Virus record (IMG/VR): IMGVR_UViG_3300032298_000212
Span: 1 to 29,745 of that record
Origin: a virus
Reading direction: 5' to 3' (one strand)
Length of the DNA: 29,745 bases
Part shown: positions 16,020 through 22,889 of the stretch, one piece after another
Position numbering within the stretch: position 1 is the first letter of the stretch
Layout: each line of letters opens with the position of its first letter
Translations under genes and position numbers: made by a program
The notes under the pieces: model-generated
The model's database searches: none
The model's input: only the letters and a program-made list of their open reading frames with translations
Told to the model about the DNA's origin: nothing

Positions 16020-16249
16020 AGCCTCATCGGATTAAAATACTCACTTAAAAAATGCAATACGTGAGTTTCATTTTCAATATAATATGCCGTACCTCGAATA
16101 ATTAACACAATTTCCTCCGGAGACTCAACCCAATATCCGTCGATACTATCGACGTTGACTCTAAAATCGACAAACAATCCATTGAGTCCGAGATTGTCGT
16201 CTTCCTGTTCCAACCACATTTGAGTCGATATTGTGTACGGTTTTATCAT
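16016..16249 (-). CDS. Small protein before the sigma-like gene, unknown
   Basis: A 77-residue acidic protein with the start MIKPYTISTQMWLEQEDDNL, a middle FRVNVDSIDGYWVE and an end EIVLIIRGTAYYIENETHV. I do not recognise a family. It is the first gene of the sigma-like unit and its stop overlaps the sigma-like start (TTGA). Its ATG sits five bases from the end of a host-type -7 box, so the message from that promoter is probably leaderless. Confidence 0.6.
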   Translation of the reverse strand: MIKPYTISTQMWLEQEDDNLGLNGLFVDFRVNVDSIDGYWVESPEEIVLIIRGTAYYIENETHVLHFLSEYFNPMRL

Positions 16250-16253
16250 TTGA

Positions 16254-16286
16254 CAAATATACTAATTATATTGATATAACTACAAA
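16254..16286 (-). promoter_or_regulatory. Host-type promoter before the sigma-like unit
   Basis: Minus strand TTTG (16286-16283), 21 bases, TATATTTG (16261-16254), a good match to the Bacteroidetes -33/-7 pattern. The box ends four bases before the ATG at 16249, so transcription would begin at or very near the start codon. The spacer contains GTTATA of the late-type element. Confidence 0.6.
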
Positions 16287-16298
16287 AATTGGTTTTGT
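16275..16298 (-). promoter_or_regulatory. Late-type element (ACAAAAC-N11-GTTATA), copy 4, overlapping a host promoter
   Basis: Minus strand ACAAAAC (16298-16292), 11 bases, GTTATA (16280-16275), with TTGTTA in front as in copy 1. Unlike the other three copies, GTTATA is 25 bases from the next ATG, and it overlaps the host-type promoter at 16254-16286. Positive feedback or a switch from host to phage control is a possible meaning. Confidence 0.55.
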
Positions 16299-16305
16299 AA
16301 CAAAT

Positions 16306-16572
16306 TTAGATTGTTTTTGTTTTAAATTCAACATTCCAATCACTCCAAACATATACAAAACAACCGTGTTTTTTAAGCTCTGATAGCCTCAATTCCTGTA
16401 GAGGTGACAATATACCATTTTCTCTTTTTACTTCGATAAACGTCGCCTGGCCGTCTTTGATAGCTAAGAGATCGGGAATGCCATTTGTTGAGGTCTTTAT
16501 TAACTTGGTTACAAAATACCCTTGCGCCTGGAGTTTCTTTTTTATCTTAGTTTGTATTTGCTGCTCTGTCAT
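16306..16572 (-). CDS. VRR-NUC domain nuclease
   Basis: An 88-residue stand-alone VRR-NUC (PD-(D/E)xK) nuclease. The active-site pattern is present: TSTNGIPDLLAIKDG with Asp34, then ATFIEVKRENG with Glu47 and Lys49, and the following SPLQELRLSELKKHG with Gln59. In phages such proteins usually resolve branched DNA or process replication intermediates. Here it ends an operon of replication and modification genes. The start shares a base with the stop of a tiny membrane protein (TAATG). Confidence 0.85.
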   Translation of the reverse strand: MTEQQIQTKIKKKLQAQGYFVTKLIKTSTNGIPDLLAIKDGQATFIEVKRENGILSPLQELRLSELKKHGCFVYVWSDWNVEFKTKTI

Positions 16573-16664
16573 TATTTTGTCATTACTAAAATAAAAGCAA
16601 CGGCCAAAGTGATAACTGAGATCCAGGCCATAACTTCAATAATTATTTTATCTCTATTTTCCAT
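16572..16664 (-). CDS. Tiny membrane protein, unknown
   Basis: A 30-residue gene: a short charged N-terminus (MENRDKIIIE) followed by one hydrophobic segment (VMAWISVITLAVAFILVM). It overlaps the upstream 57-residue gene by 11 bases and its stop joins the VRR-NUC start as TAATG. Its reality is supported by the packing and the single transmembrane pattern, but not by a known family. Confidence 0.5.
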   Translation of the reverse strand: MENRDKIIIEVMAWISVITLAVAFILVMTK

Positions 16665-16827
16665 TTAATTTTCTGTAAATAATTAATAATTCCTCAATTG
16701 TTAAATTTTGACCTTTGTAATCCCAAAGGTATATTGAATTAAAATCGCATTCCAAACGCAACCAGGTGACAAATTGAATGATCTCGATTAAGTCGTCGTC
16801 CTTTGGAATATATTTTTTACCTTTCAT
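16654..16827 (-). CDS. Small protein, unknown
   Basis: A 57-residue gene with the start MKGKKYIPKDDDLIEIIQFV and an end with LTIEELLIIYRKLNGK, probably helical. The ATG overlaps the stop of the 30-residue gene (ATGA at 16827-16824), and the stop lies 11 bases inside the next gene, so it forms part of a tightly coupled chain. No family recognised. Confidence 0.55.
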   Translation of the reverse strand: MKGKKYIPKDDDLIEIIQFVTWLRLECDFNSIYLWDYKGQNLTIEELLIIYRKLNGK

Positions 16828-16916
16828 TTTGAGCCTATTTTAATTAAAAAATACCATAACCAAACTATTTTTGGTCTTATAAACTCATATACTAAAATTG
16901 CTGCAATTAATTTCAT
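16824..16916 (-). CDS. Tiny hydrophobic protein, unknown
   Basis: A 30-residue gene, MKLIAAILVYEFIRPKIVWL followed by WYFLIKIGSK. It starts four bases inside the previous 79-residue gene (the ATG at 16916-16914) and ends with an ATGA junction. It could be a small membrane protein. Chance occurrence is possible but the two coupled junctions argue for a gene. Confidence 0.45.
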   Translation of the reverse strand: MKLIAAILVYEFIRPKIVWLWYFLIKIGSK

Positions 16917-17152
16917 AACTTCCTAACAAAATTATCATTATAGTCAAACTCCAACTCAAAAAATTCTCCATTGTCTAAATACTTAAATGTATAAATGTAA
17001 TGAGAGCAAAAGGCTTTTTTTTCGTTGCTCCACTTCTCCGGCATCTCTAAATTTTTAGCCGTTCCAATCATTCGGAACTCACGCCCAACCGTTCCGACTT
17101 GAGGCAATAAGTGTATACCTATTTTATTATTCTTTACAATTAGATAGTCCAT
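16913..17152 (-). CDS. Hypothetical protein downstream of the Mom-like gene
   Basis: A 79-residue protein, MDYLIVKNNKIGIHLLPQVG at the start, EMPEKWSNEKKAFCSH in the middle and FFELEFDYNDNFVRKL at the end; probably a small beta-rich fold. I do not recognise a family. Its ATG shares one base with the stop of the Mom-like gene (TAATG), so the two are co-translated, and a partner role in DNA modification is possible but unproven. Confidence 0.55.
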   Translation of the reverse strand: MDYLIVKNNKIGIHLLPQVGTVGREFRMIGTAKNLEMPEKWSNEKKAFCSHYIYTFKYLDNGEFFELEFDYNDNFVRKL

Positions 17153-17766
17153 TATTTTAAAATATAAATAAATTTCAATTGTCTTCCCTCTGCTTTTTTA
17201 ATATTTGGATAAATTTGTTGCATCAATTGCCATTTTCGAGTTTTATGTCTATGCCACATTGTAACCGGATGAATTCTCTCTCCATTTTCTAAAATATAAA
17301 AATCTGATTTTATATCGTCAATTAATTTATAATTTGCAGCTTTGTAAATTGTGCCATTATTTCCAACGCTGGTATCTGAATAAGATATTAATGCCTTTAA
17401 TTTAGGATAACATTTTTTTAAAAAATTATGTAACAACGACAAAGTAATAGTCTCAGAAAATTTCGGCATTTCATCACTTAGCCACATCCTATCAAACTCC
17501 CTAACTTCATCCGAATTATAAATACCTTTTATTTTTGGTCTTATTCCATAACCCAATTGTAAAGCTCCGTGTATTTCTCCTTTCCAATAAACTAAAAAAT
17601 TTAAAAAACTATTTTTTGTCGGCTTTTTAGAATAATGATTTTTTGAAATTATAATATCGGCTTGACTTTTTTCGCAAACCATTATTTTAATATCTTTGAT
17701 TTTACATTCGTAACCGATTATATAATTAGTCCAGTCATAAATAGGAGCTTTTTTTAAATTAGACAT
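17152..17766 (-). CDS. Mom-like DNA modification protein (GNAT fold)
   Basis: A 204-residue protein when started at the ATG at 17766, which shares a base with the upstream stop (TAATG). An upstream ATG at 17787 would add seven residues and overlap by 22 bases. It resembles the phage Mu Mom family, which makes the methylcarbamoyl modification of adenine: HYSKKPTKNSFLNFLVYWKG, then ALQLGYGIRP, the segment EVREFDRMWLSDEMPKFSET, then LLHNFLKKCYPKLKALISYS and the hallmark DTSVGNNGTIYKAANYKL. The 'E..R.wl.de.pk.sE' and 'iSY.D...G..GTIY.A..' motifs are the family signature. It would alter phage DNA to resist restriction. The exact base product cannot be read from sequence. Confidence 0.8.
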   Translation of the reverse strand: MSNLKKAPIYDWTNYIIGYECKIKDIKIMVCEKSQADIIISKNHYSKKPTKNSFLNFLVYWKGEIHGALQLGYGIRPKIKGIYNSDEVREFDRMWLSDEMPKFSETITLSLLHNFLKKCYPKLKALISYSDTSVGNNGTIYKAANYKLIDDIKSDFYILENGERIHPVTMWHRHKTRKWQLMQQIYPNIKKAEGRQLKFIYILK

Positions 17767-17996
17767 TATAAATTTTTTATCGCCCAATTGGCATAATCAA
17801 TAATCTTTTTAAAGTCGTCTTTGTCTTGATCCTTTTTTCTCCAGTTGTATTTGTCAATATTAAATTTGCAAATAGCTAAGATTTCCTCCTTACTTAAATT
17901 CGCCTCAGCACGCTCAAAAGTATCGATACCGATTTCATATTGCTTTGGTTTTTTGACGTATGGATTTGTAGTTGTCTCAAAAAATTCTTTACTCAT
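17766..17996 (-). CDS. DUF3310-like protein, putative
   Basis: A 76-residue protein. The order 'YEIGIDTFERAEANLSKEEI' then 'LAICKFNIDKYNWRKKDQDK' then 'DDFKKIIDYANWAIKNL' matches the DUF3310 layout ('Y..g.i...i......l......ni.KY..R...K...eDl.KA..y'). T7 gp1.7, a nucleotide kinase-type protein, is the known relative. The match is short and one key Arg is preceded by Trp, so confidence is moderate. It is the first gene of the modification-nuclease operon, driven by the promoter at 18080-18112, and its stop shares a base with the Mom-like start. Confidence 0.6.
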   Translation of the reverse strand: MSKEFFETTTNPYVKKPKQYEIGIDTFERAEANLSKEEILAICKFNIDKYNWRKKDQDKDDFKKIIDYANWAIKNL

Positions 17997-18026
17997 AATA
18001 TAAAAAATAAACCCTCCTCGATTGCT

Positions 18027-18075
18027 ACCGCCAAGCGCAAAAGAAAAGGGATATTAAATACTTTACTTTGGCGGT
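18027..18075 (-). repeat. Inverted repeat in the leader of the Mom operon
   Basis: ACCGCCAA (18027-18034) and TTGGCGGT (18068-18075) are exact inverted repeats, 33 bases apart, within the 121-base gap 17997-18118. The distal arm lies at or just after the expected transcription start of the promoter at 18080-18112, so the 5' end of the message would fold back on the leader. The leader otherwise holds a CTCC-rich stretch and no open frame. Confidence 0.5.
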
Positions 18076-18079
18076 TGTA

Positions 18080-18112
18080 CAAATATAATAATTTTATTTT
18101 AATATATCCAAA
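18080..18112 (-). promoter_or_regulatory. Host-type promoter for the Mom operon
   Basis: Minus strand TTTG (18112-18109), 21 bases, TATATTTG (18087-18080): a full match to the Bacteroidetes -33/-7 pattern with the same spacing and boxes as the promoter at 16254-16286. The start would be near 18073, about 80 bases before the ATG at 17996. Confidence 0.65.
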
Positions 18113-18118
18113 TTATTT

Positions 18119-19198
18119 TTAATTTATTTTACTTAGCCATTGCTCATATATATTTGAGGCGATTTGAGCTGTCATAATTGGAGGAACTGACATTCCAATA
18201 AGATAATCACATTTTAAATTTAAAAAATTATAATCTAAAGGATAACTTCCACTATTACATAATTCTTTTTTACTTCTATATCTAGGCTCTTCATAAAGAC
18301 AGCAATTATCACTTGAAGTAATTGTATTGCAAACTTTATTTAATTTTAAAAATTTATGATTAAACATAAAATTTGGCCTTCCGTTTCTAGTTGAAACATT
18401 GTCTAAATCTATATCGGTTTCAATTCTATCATTCCATAATTCTAAAGCCTTGCCAGTTAATAATCTCTCATTATTATTTTTTTGATAAATTTCCCTAAAA
18501 GGAATTTCAATCTCATTAAAATTCATTTCAATAGTCGGTAACTCTGTAAACATATCGGCAAAAGATAAAAATTGACCTGCTAAGTCTTTGCGTAAACATA
18601 TAAAAAAGACTCTCTCTCTCCTTTGTGGTACGCCCATTTTTGAGGCATCTAATAAAAAATGTTGACAATAATATCCAGCTTTGTCAAACTCCTCATAAAT
18701 TTTACGAACGTAAGCCTTAGCCTCGCCCATTAATAATCCTTTTACATTTTCAGCAACTACCACTTTGGGTTGTAATTCTTTTGCTAAGTCAATAAAATCA
18801 AAAAATAAAGTATCTAAAACTTGCTCAGCCTGTCCCTCTCTAAATACCTTTTCTTTGCCCCAGTCCTTTTCTCTATTTCCAGCCATTGAAAACGAACTAC
18901 AAGGAGGAGAGCCGTCTAATATATCTAAATTATATAAATCTTTCGGCAAATCTTTACGCTTTGCAAAAGTAGTAATCGACTCTAAAAATGAATATTTTGG
19001 ATTGTGATTTTCTTTATAAACCTCAATCATTTTTTTATCAATATCATTATGACCTATAACGTCAAACCCAGCTAATTTATAGCCCATTGTTGATCCTCCT
19101 CCACAAGCAAAACAACTAAATACTTTGCCTTTGTCTTTTGTAAATTTAGCGTCTTTTAAATTCCAATTGTACGGAAATTTATGTTTATTTTCGTTCAT
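18119..19198 (-). CDS. DNA cytosine-5 methyltransferase
   Basis: A 359-residue Dcm-type enzyme that methylates C5 of cytosine with S-adenosylmethionine. Motif I is FSCFACGGGSTMGYKLAGF (27-45), motif IV is LDGSPPCSSFSMAGN with catalytic Cys100, motif VI AENVKG at 149-154, motif VIII GVPQRRERVFFI at 189-200, and motif X is IGMSVPPIMTAQIAS near the end. All core motifs are present, so it is probably active; the target site cannot be deduced. It overlaps the helicase stop by 14 bases. No matching restriction enzyme is seen, so it is an orphan enzyme, likely to protect phage DNA. Confidence 0.9.
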   Translation of the reverse strand: MNENKHKFPYNWNLKDAKFTKDKGKVFSCFACGGGSTMGYKLAGFDVIGHNDIDKKMIEVYKENHNPKYSFLESITTFAKRKDLPKDLYNLDILDGSPPCSSFSMAGNREKDWGKEKVFREGQAEQVLDTLFFDFIDLAKELQPKVVVAENVKGLLMGEAKAYVRKIYEEFDKAGYYCQHFLLDASKMGVPQRRERVFFICLRKDLAGQFLSFADMFTELPTIEMNFNEIEIPFREIYQKNNNERLLTGKALELWNDRIETDIDLDNVSTRNGRPNFMFNHKFLKLNKVCNTITSSDNCCLYEEPRYRSKKELCNSGSYPLDYNFLNLKCDYLIGMSVPPIMTAQIASNIYEQWLSKIN

Positions 19199-20411
19199 TT
19201 TCTTTGAAGATTTTAAGTGTATAATCTTTTTTCTTTAATACGGCTTTGTAAATGTCAAGTTCGATCCCTCCTTTGCTAAATATCCAAAAGACCTCATTTG
19301 ATTTTCGTTGCATTGTCGTCAATCTATCTCGGCTTTGCCAGTAACTTGTCGCACTAAAAGCAATATTATAATAGACTAAGTATTTGGCATTCTTTAAACT
19401 TATTCCCTCACGTCCGGAAACGATTTGTAAAGCGATATTTTTATCGGTATTGTCAAACTCCTCAACGTCATTTGTCAAGTTCTCGACGCCAAAAACTGAG
19501 AGTAAAGCGTTATATTCCTCTTTGAAGACGTAAAAAATTGCAATTTTTATACCTTTAAATTTGTTATGTATAAATAATGCCTTATTCTTATCAATTACTT
19601 TTGACGTTCCGTCCTCAAATTTGCAAGTCCCGGAGCTTAGTTGGTGTATTTTCTGCATCAATTTCACTCCGGTATCTCCGAGAATGACCTGGCCGTCGGT
19701 GTTCTTAACAACTAAATTCTTTTTGAGCTTATTAATTATCAAATTGGTTATCGGTTGCATCTCGCATTCTAAAATCATTTCGTTGACTGAGGTCGTGAAA
19801 CCGGCTTGCGCTTGAGTAAAAGTGATTAAATAGTTTTGAATGACTCTTTTGATTAACGACTCTTTGGCTTGAGAGTAATCTTTAATAACAGCATAGCCTA
19901 AGCGTTTTTCTTTTACGTCCACATAATCAACCGCCCACTTATAAAAGTTCGTATATTGTTTAAATGGAGAGTAATTGGAAACCCAAAATTGATTAAACCA
20001 TTGCGAATGACTCTCCGGCGTTGGCGTTCCTGACAAAAATATCATTGGTAAATGAGAATAACGCTTTTTGAATAGCTGAGCCACTTTATTCGGCTTTGGA
20101 TAAGCTCCAAAGCGGTGGTGTTCATCGTGTATAATCAAATCAAAGTTTCCGTCGATTAAATGTAAACTCTCGTCGTTTATAATTGTTAAATCAAAGTCAA
20201 AACCAAAATTGTCGTAATCCCACTGAATTGAGGATATTGCTTTTTTCTTAGTTAAAAATAAGACTTTTTTAGCACCGAATAACTTTGCCGTATTTAAAGC
20301 CGTCAAAGTTTTTCCCGTTCTCACTTCCATAGCCAAATAAACGATTTTTTTGTGATCTAAAACCTCAGCCGCCTGAGCTGATATTTTAATTTGATAGTCT
20401 CTTAGTTTCAT
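19185..20411 (-). CDS. SNF2-type superfamily 2 DNA helicase
   Basis: A 408-residue helicase or translocase. Motif I is MEVRTGKT (28-35), motif II is DEHH (96-99), motif III SGTPTPES (127-134), and the second lobe carries SGREGISLKNAKYLVYYN (motif V region) and WQSRDRLTTMQR (motif VI), a SNF2/DEAD-like arrangement. It starts two bases after the primase-helicase stop, so it is in the replication operon. The likely role is in replication start or fork remodelling. It overlaps the methyltransferase start by 14 bases. Confidence 0.85.
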   Translation of the reverse strand: MKLRDYQIKISAQAAEVLDHKKIVYLAMEVRTGKTLTALNTAKLFGAKKVLFLTKKKAISSIQWDYDNFGFDFDLTIINDESLHLIDGNFDLIIHDEHHRFGAYPKPNKVAQLFKKRYSHLPMIFLSGTPTPESHSQWFNQFWVSNYSPFKQYTNFYKWAVDYVDVKEKRLGYAVIKDYSQAKESLIKRVIQNYLITFTQAQAGFTTSVNEMILECEMQPITNLIINKLKKNLVVKNTDGQVILGDTGVKLMQKIHQLSSGTCKFEDGTSKVIDKNKALFIHNKFKGIKIAIFYVFKEEYNALLSVFGVENLTNDVEEFDNTDKNIALQIVSGREGISLKNAKYLVYYNIAFSATSYWQSRDRLTTMQRKSNEVFWIFSKGGIELDIYKAVLKKKDYTLKIFKENERK

Positions 20412-20413
20412 AA

Positions 20414-22744
20414 TTAAAAAGCAATATCGTCGTCCTTGACTAATTCAACGTTATTTGTTTTGATTGTAAACCAACGCATGCCGTTAGTATTTCCGTCGAT
20501 ATATTTTGCACCTATAAAATTGCAATACTTTTGTACCCAAATATTAAACTTCTTATTTGTCAACCATTTTTTATAATCCTGATATTCAGTTGTAAAATTA
20601 TTAAAGTAAAAAGATTTTTCGAGTCTTTGATTGTGAGGTACATTTTCAATATCCTTAACCCACTCTAAAAATTCCATTGAAGTCTCAGCGATAAATTTAC
20701 GCATTTTAATATTTTTGGCGTTCTGAGGTACTAAGCCCAATTTCAAATAAGATTGTAAACAATAAACCATATAATTATCAAAGCGCTTATAATCGTCCTC
20801 ATCCCAGTCGTCAAATAGTTGTCGATTAAATTCGTCGTAAGGTGTCAAAGCCTTTCCGTAAAATTGTGCAAACTCAATCTCAAATCTACGGCGGTCGTGA
20901 CTATTTCCCTCTCCTTTGATTGCGTAATTTGTAGAGATAACCATTTTAGGACTCTCCTCAACTTTTAACTTAATAGCGTCTTTGTTTTTACGCTCGAGAG
21001 TCATTCCTTCCGTTACCAAACTAAATTTACTCTCAAAGTCAAAATTCTTTTTGACGTCGTCAAATACTAAAACTTGAGTCTCTGGAGAGACGGTTTGATA
21101 TGGAAACGATTTTTTATCGTCAAAAGACTTTCCGTCTAATATTGATATTTTTCTAATTTGTTTTAAACCTTGAACGAATAATCCTTTCCCAGTTCCACCC
21201 TCCGGATTTTCGCTTATAACTTCATCATTTAAGATTATAGCTTTATTATTCATTTTGTTTTTATAAGTGCTTAAAAGATACCCAACGACGCACTCGATAG
21301 CAATTGGCTCGTTGTTACTAATATTATTTATAAAAGTCTTATATTCATTCTCTAAGTCTTCGGATTGAATAAAATCTCTCGGTATAATTTGAGACTTCCA
21401 AACGTAGCCGTCAACGTCGATATAGTCAACCAATTTAATAGCGTCTTTTGTGACTTCTAAAATACCATTCTCAAAAGCAATATAAGATTTTGTTTTAGTG
21501 TCTTTTAGCATCATTAAATCGACGCTCTCAATCATTGATAAATAATTTTCTGAGAATATATTTTGATAACTTGCACAATAATTCCAAACGTCAATCTCTC
21601 CTCGATCCATTAAATAATTAAGTACGAAATCTTTTATTTTCTCGGCTGAGGTTTCGACTACTTTATTAGAGCTTATATAAATCCACGTTGCCTTTTGTGC
21701 CTCTGACTGAAAATATTTTTTAAAGCCGTTACGTTCTAAAAATAATCGGTACTTTAAATTATCAATTCTCAGTTTATTTTTTTCGCCATATTGCCAAAAG
21801 TCTTCGTGTTCGGATGCTTCATTTATTTCGTTGAATGTATCCTCCGTTATACCATATTTTTCAATTACTTCCTTTTTACCTTTCTTTAAATCTACTTTTA
21901 TAGAGTCTATTTTATTATAATTCTCAAAGTATTTTATATCAAAATTACGTTTTTTATAAGCGGACTTTATTGTAGTTTTTGCCTCTGTCTCTGAGAAGTC
22001 TCCAATTACTACATTATTCAAAATATATCCCTCTGCATTGCCTTGAGATATACCATACTCGCAAAACGCTCCAGCCAAGTCAAAAATAAAAGCGTTACGC
22101 TCTCCCTCTCTAAAATCTTTTTGCCAATTCCACTCCATTATCTTAGCAATAATTTTATCCTGGTCGGTAACTGGTAAAAGTGGCACTCGTTCCGAAACGT
22201 TAAATCCCTCCTCTTTTAGTATTGGATTAAAAATTTCTGCCTCAGGATTAAAATAAATGTTCGGATCGTAGGACTCAAAACAAACTCGGTCGACATTTGA
22301 GTTGCTAATATCAAAATAATCGAAATTAAATTGTTTTTGAAACTCTTTAAATACTTTTGGATGAGTTTCTTTTGTCAATTCATTTGATACTTTTATAACT
22401 CCTTTTATTCCAATTCCTGAGGGAGATATAAAAAGTAAACAAAAATGTTTATTTTGTTTTAATACTTCCAATTGAGCGAGCATCGTTTCAACGTCAGGAT
22501 ATTTGTCAAAATCGACAACCATTAATCCTGAATGCTGTTGTAATGAGTATGAGTTTCGTTCATTAAAAATACCGGCAAAAATTATACAGGGAAGTTTTGT
22601 CTTATTTTCTTTTGCTCCGTTTCTGACTAGTTCCACAATCTCTTTTGAAGTTCCTTTTTTAATCCTATTGACTATTTTCTCAATTGGAACGTGAAAGGGT
22701 ACGTCGGTTGACTTATATAAGTCTTTAAATACTGATACTATCAT
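20414..22744 (-). CDS. Primase-helicase (VirE_N primase plus SF3 helicase)
   Basis: A 776-residue protein with two parts. Residues 1-180 match the VirE_N/BT4734-like primase domain (archaeo-eukaryotic primase type): GLMVVDFDKY with Asp78 and Asp80, SPSGIGIKG (108-116), and DRVCFESYDPNIYFNP (152-167). A linker follows with WNWQKDFREGERNAFIFDLA (206-225, PriCT-like). The C-terminal part has an SF3 helicase core: Walker A GGTGKG (516-521), VFDD (560-563), the ISTN segment (603-606), and arginines in HDRRRFEIEF (617-625). This is the main replication protein, and no DNA polymerase is present, so the host polymerase is used. Its start lies five bases after the T run of a terminator-like hairpin. 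Confidence 0.9.
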   Translation of the reverse strand: MIVSVFKDLYKSTDVPFHVPIEKIVNRIKKGTSKEIVELVRNGAKENKTKLPCIIFAGIFNERNSYSLQQHSGLMVVDFDKYPDVETMLAQLEVLKQNKHFCLLFISPSGIGIKGVIKVSNELTKETHPKVFKEFQKQFNFDYFDISNSNVDRVCFESYDPNIYFNPEAEIFNPILKEEGFNVSERVPLLPVTDQDKIIAKIMEWNWQKDFREGERNAFIFDLAGAFCEYGISQGNAEGYILNNVVIGDFSETEAKTTIKSAYKKRNFDIKYFENYNKIDSIKVDLKKGKKEVIEKYGITEDTFNEINEASEHEDFWQYGEKNKLRIDNLKYRLFLERNGFKKYFQSEAQKATWIYISSNKVVETSAEKIKDFVLNYLMDRGEIDVWNYCASYQNIFSENYLSMIESVDLMMLKDTKTKSYIAFENGILEVTKDAIKLVDYIDVDGYVWKSQIIPRDFIQSEDLENEYKTFINNISNNEPIAIECVVGYLLSTYKNKMNNKAIILNDEVISENPEGGTGKGLFVQGLKQIRKISILDGKSFDDKKSFPYQTVSPETQVLVFDDVKKNFDFESKFSLVTEGMTLERKNKDAIKLKVEESPKMVISTNYAIKGEGNSHDRRRFEIEFAQFYGKALTPYDEFNRQLFDDWDEDDYKRFDNYMVYCLQSYLKLGLVPQNAKNIKMRKFIAETSMEFLEWVKDIENVPHNQRLEKSFYFNNFTTEYQDYKKWLTNKKFNIWVQKYCNFIGAKYIDGNTNGMRWFTIKTNNVELVKDDDIAF

Positions 22745-22749
22745 AGTGT

Positions 22750-22828
22750 AAAAAAATAGTCCCCATTACCAGCAGTGGTAGTTGCGTGGTAATAGGGACT
22801 TTGTAAAAAGTTATAAATGGCTACCACT
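22750..22828 (-). promoter_or_regulatory. Leader RNA with terminator-like hairpin (attenuator candidate)
   Basis: On the minus strand a 14-pair stem (22800-22787 with 22771-22758, one G-U pair) with a 15-base loop is followed by A and seven T, then the primase ATG five bases later. It lies between a promoter (22841-22871) and the gene. The loop contains CTACCACT, complementary over 8 bases to AGTGGTAG near the 5' end of the leader (plus-strand 22821-22828). GTGGTA of that 5' segment could also pair with TACCAC in the stem arm at 22791-22786. A pseudoknot or a switch between two structures is possible. Confidence 0.7.
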
Positions 22829-22840
22829 CCAATTGTTTTT

Positions 22841-22871
22841 CAAAGATAATAATTAATTTTTAATAAACTAA
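22841..22871 (-). promoter_or_regulatory. Host-type promoter for the primase unit
   Basis: Minus strand TATCTTTG (22848-22841), a good -7 box, with TTAG 19 bases upstream as a weak -33. The same TATCTTTG is found at 25349-25356. The start would be near 22834, giving a leader of about 90 bases. Confidence 0.55.
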
Positions 22872-22889
22872 TTTTTTTTAATATTTTTT

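Noticed and set aside
17767-17787. Upstream ATG of the Mom-like gene
   Set aside because: The ATG at 17766 is directly coupled to the upstream stop as TAATG, like several other junctions here; the upstream start adds only seven residues.
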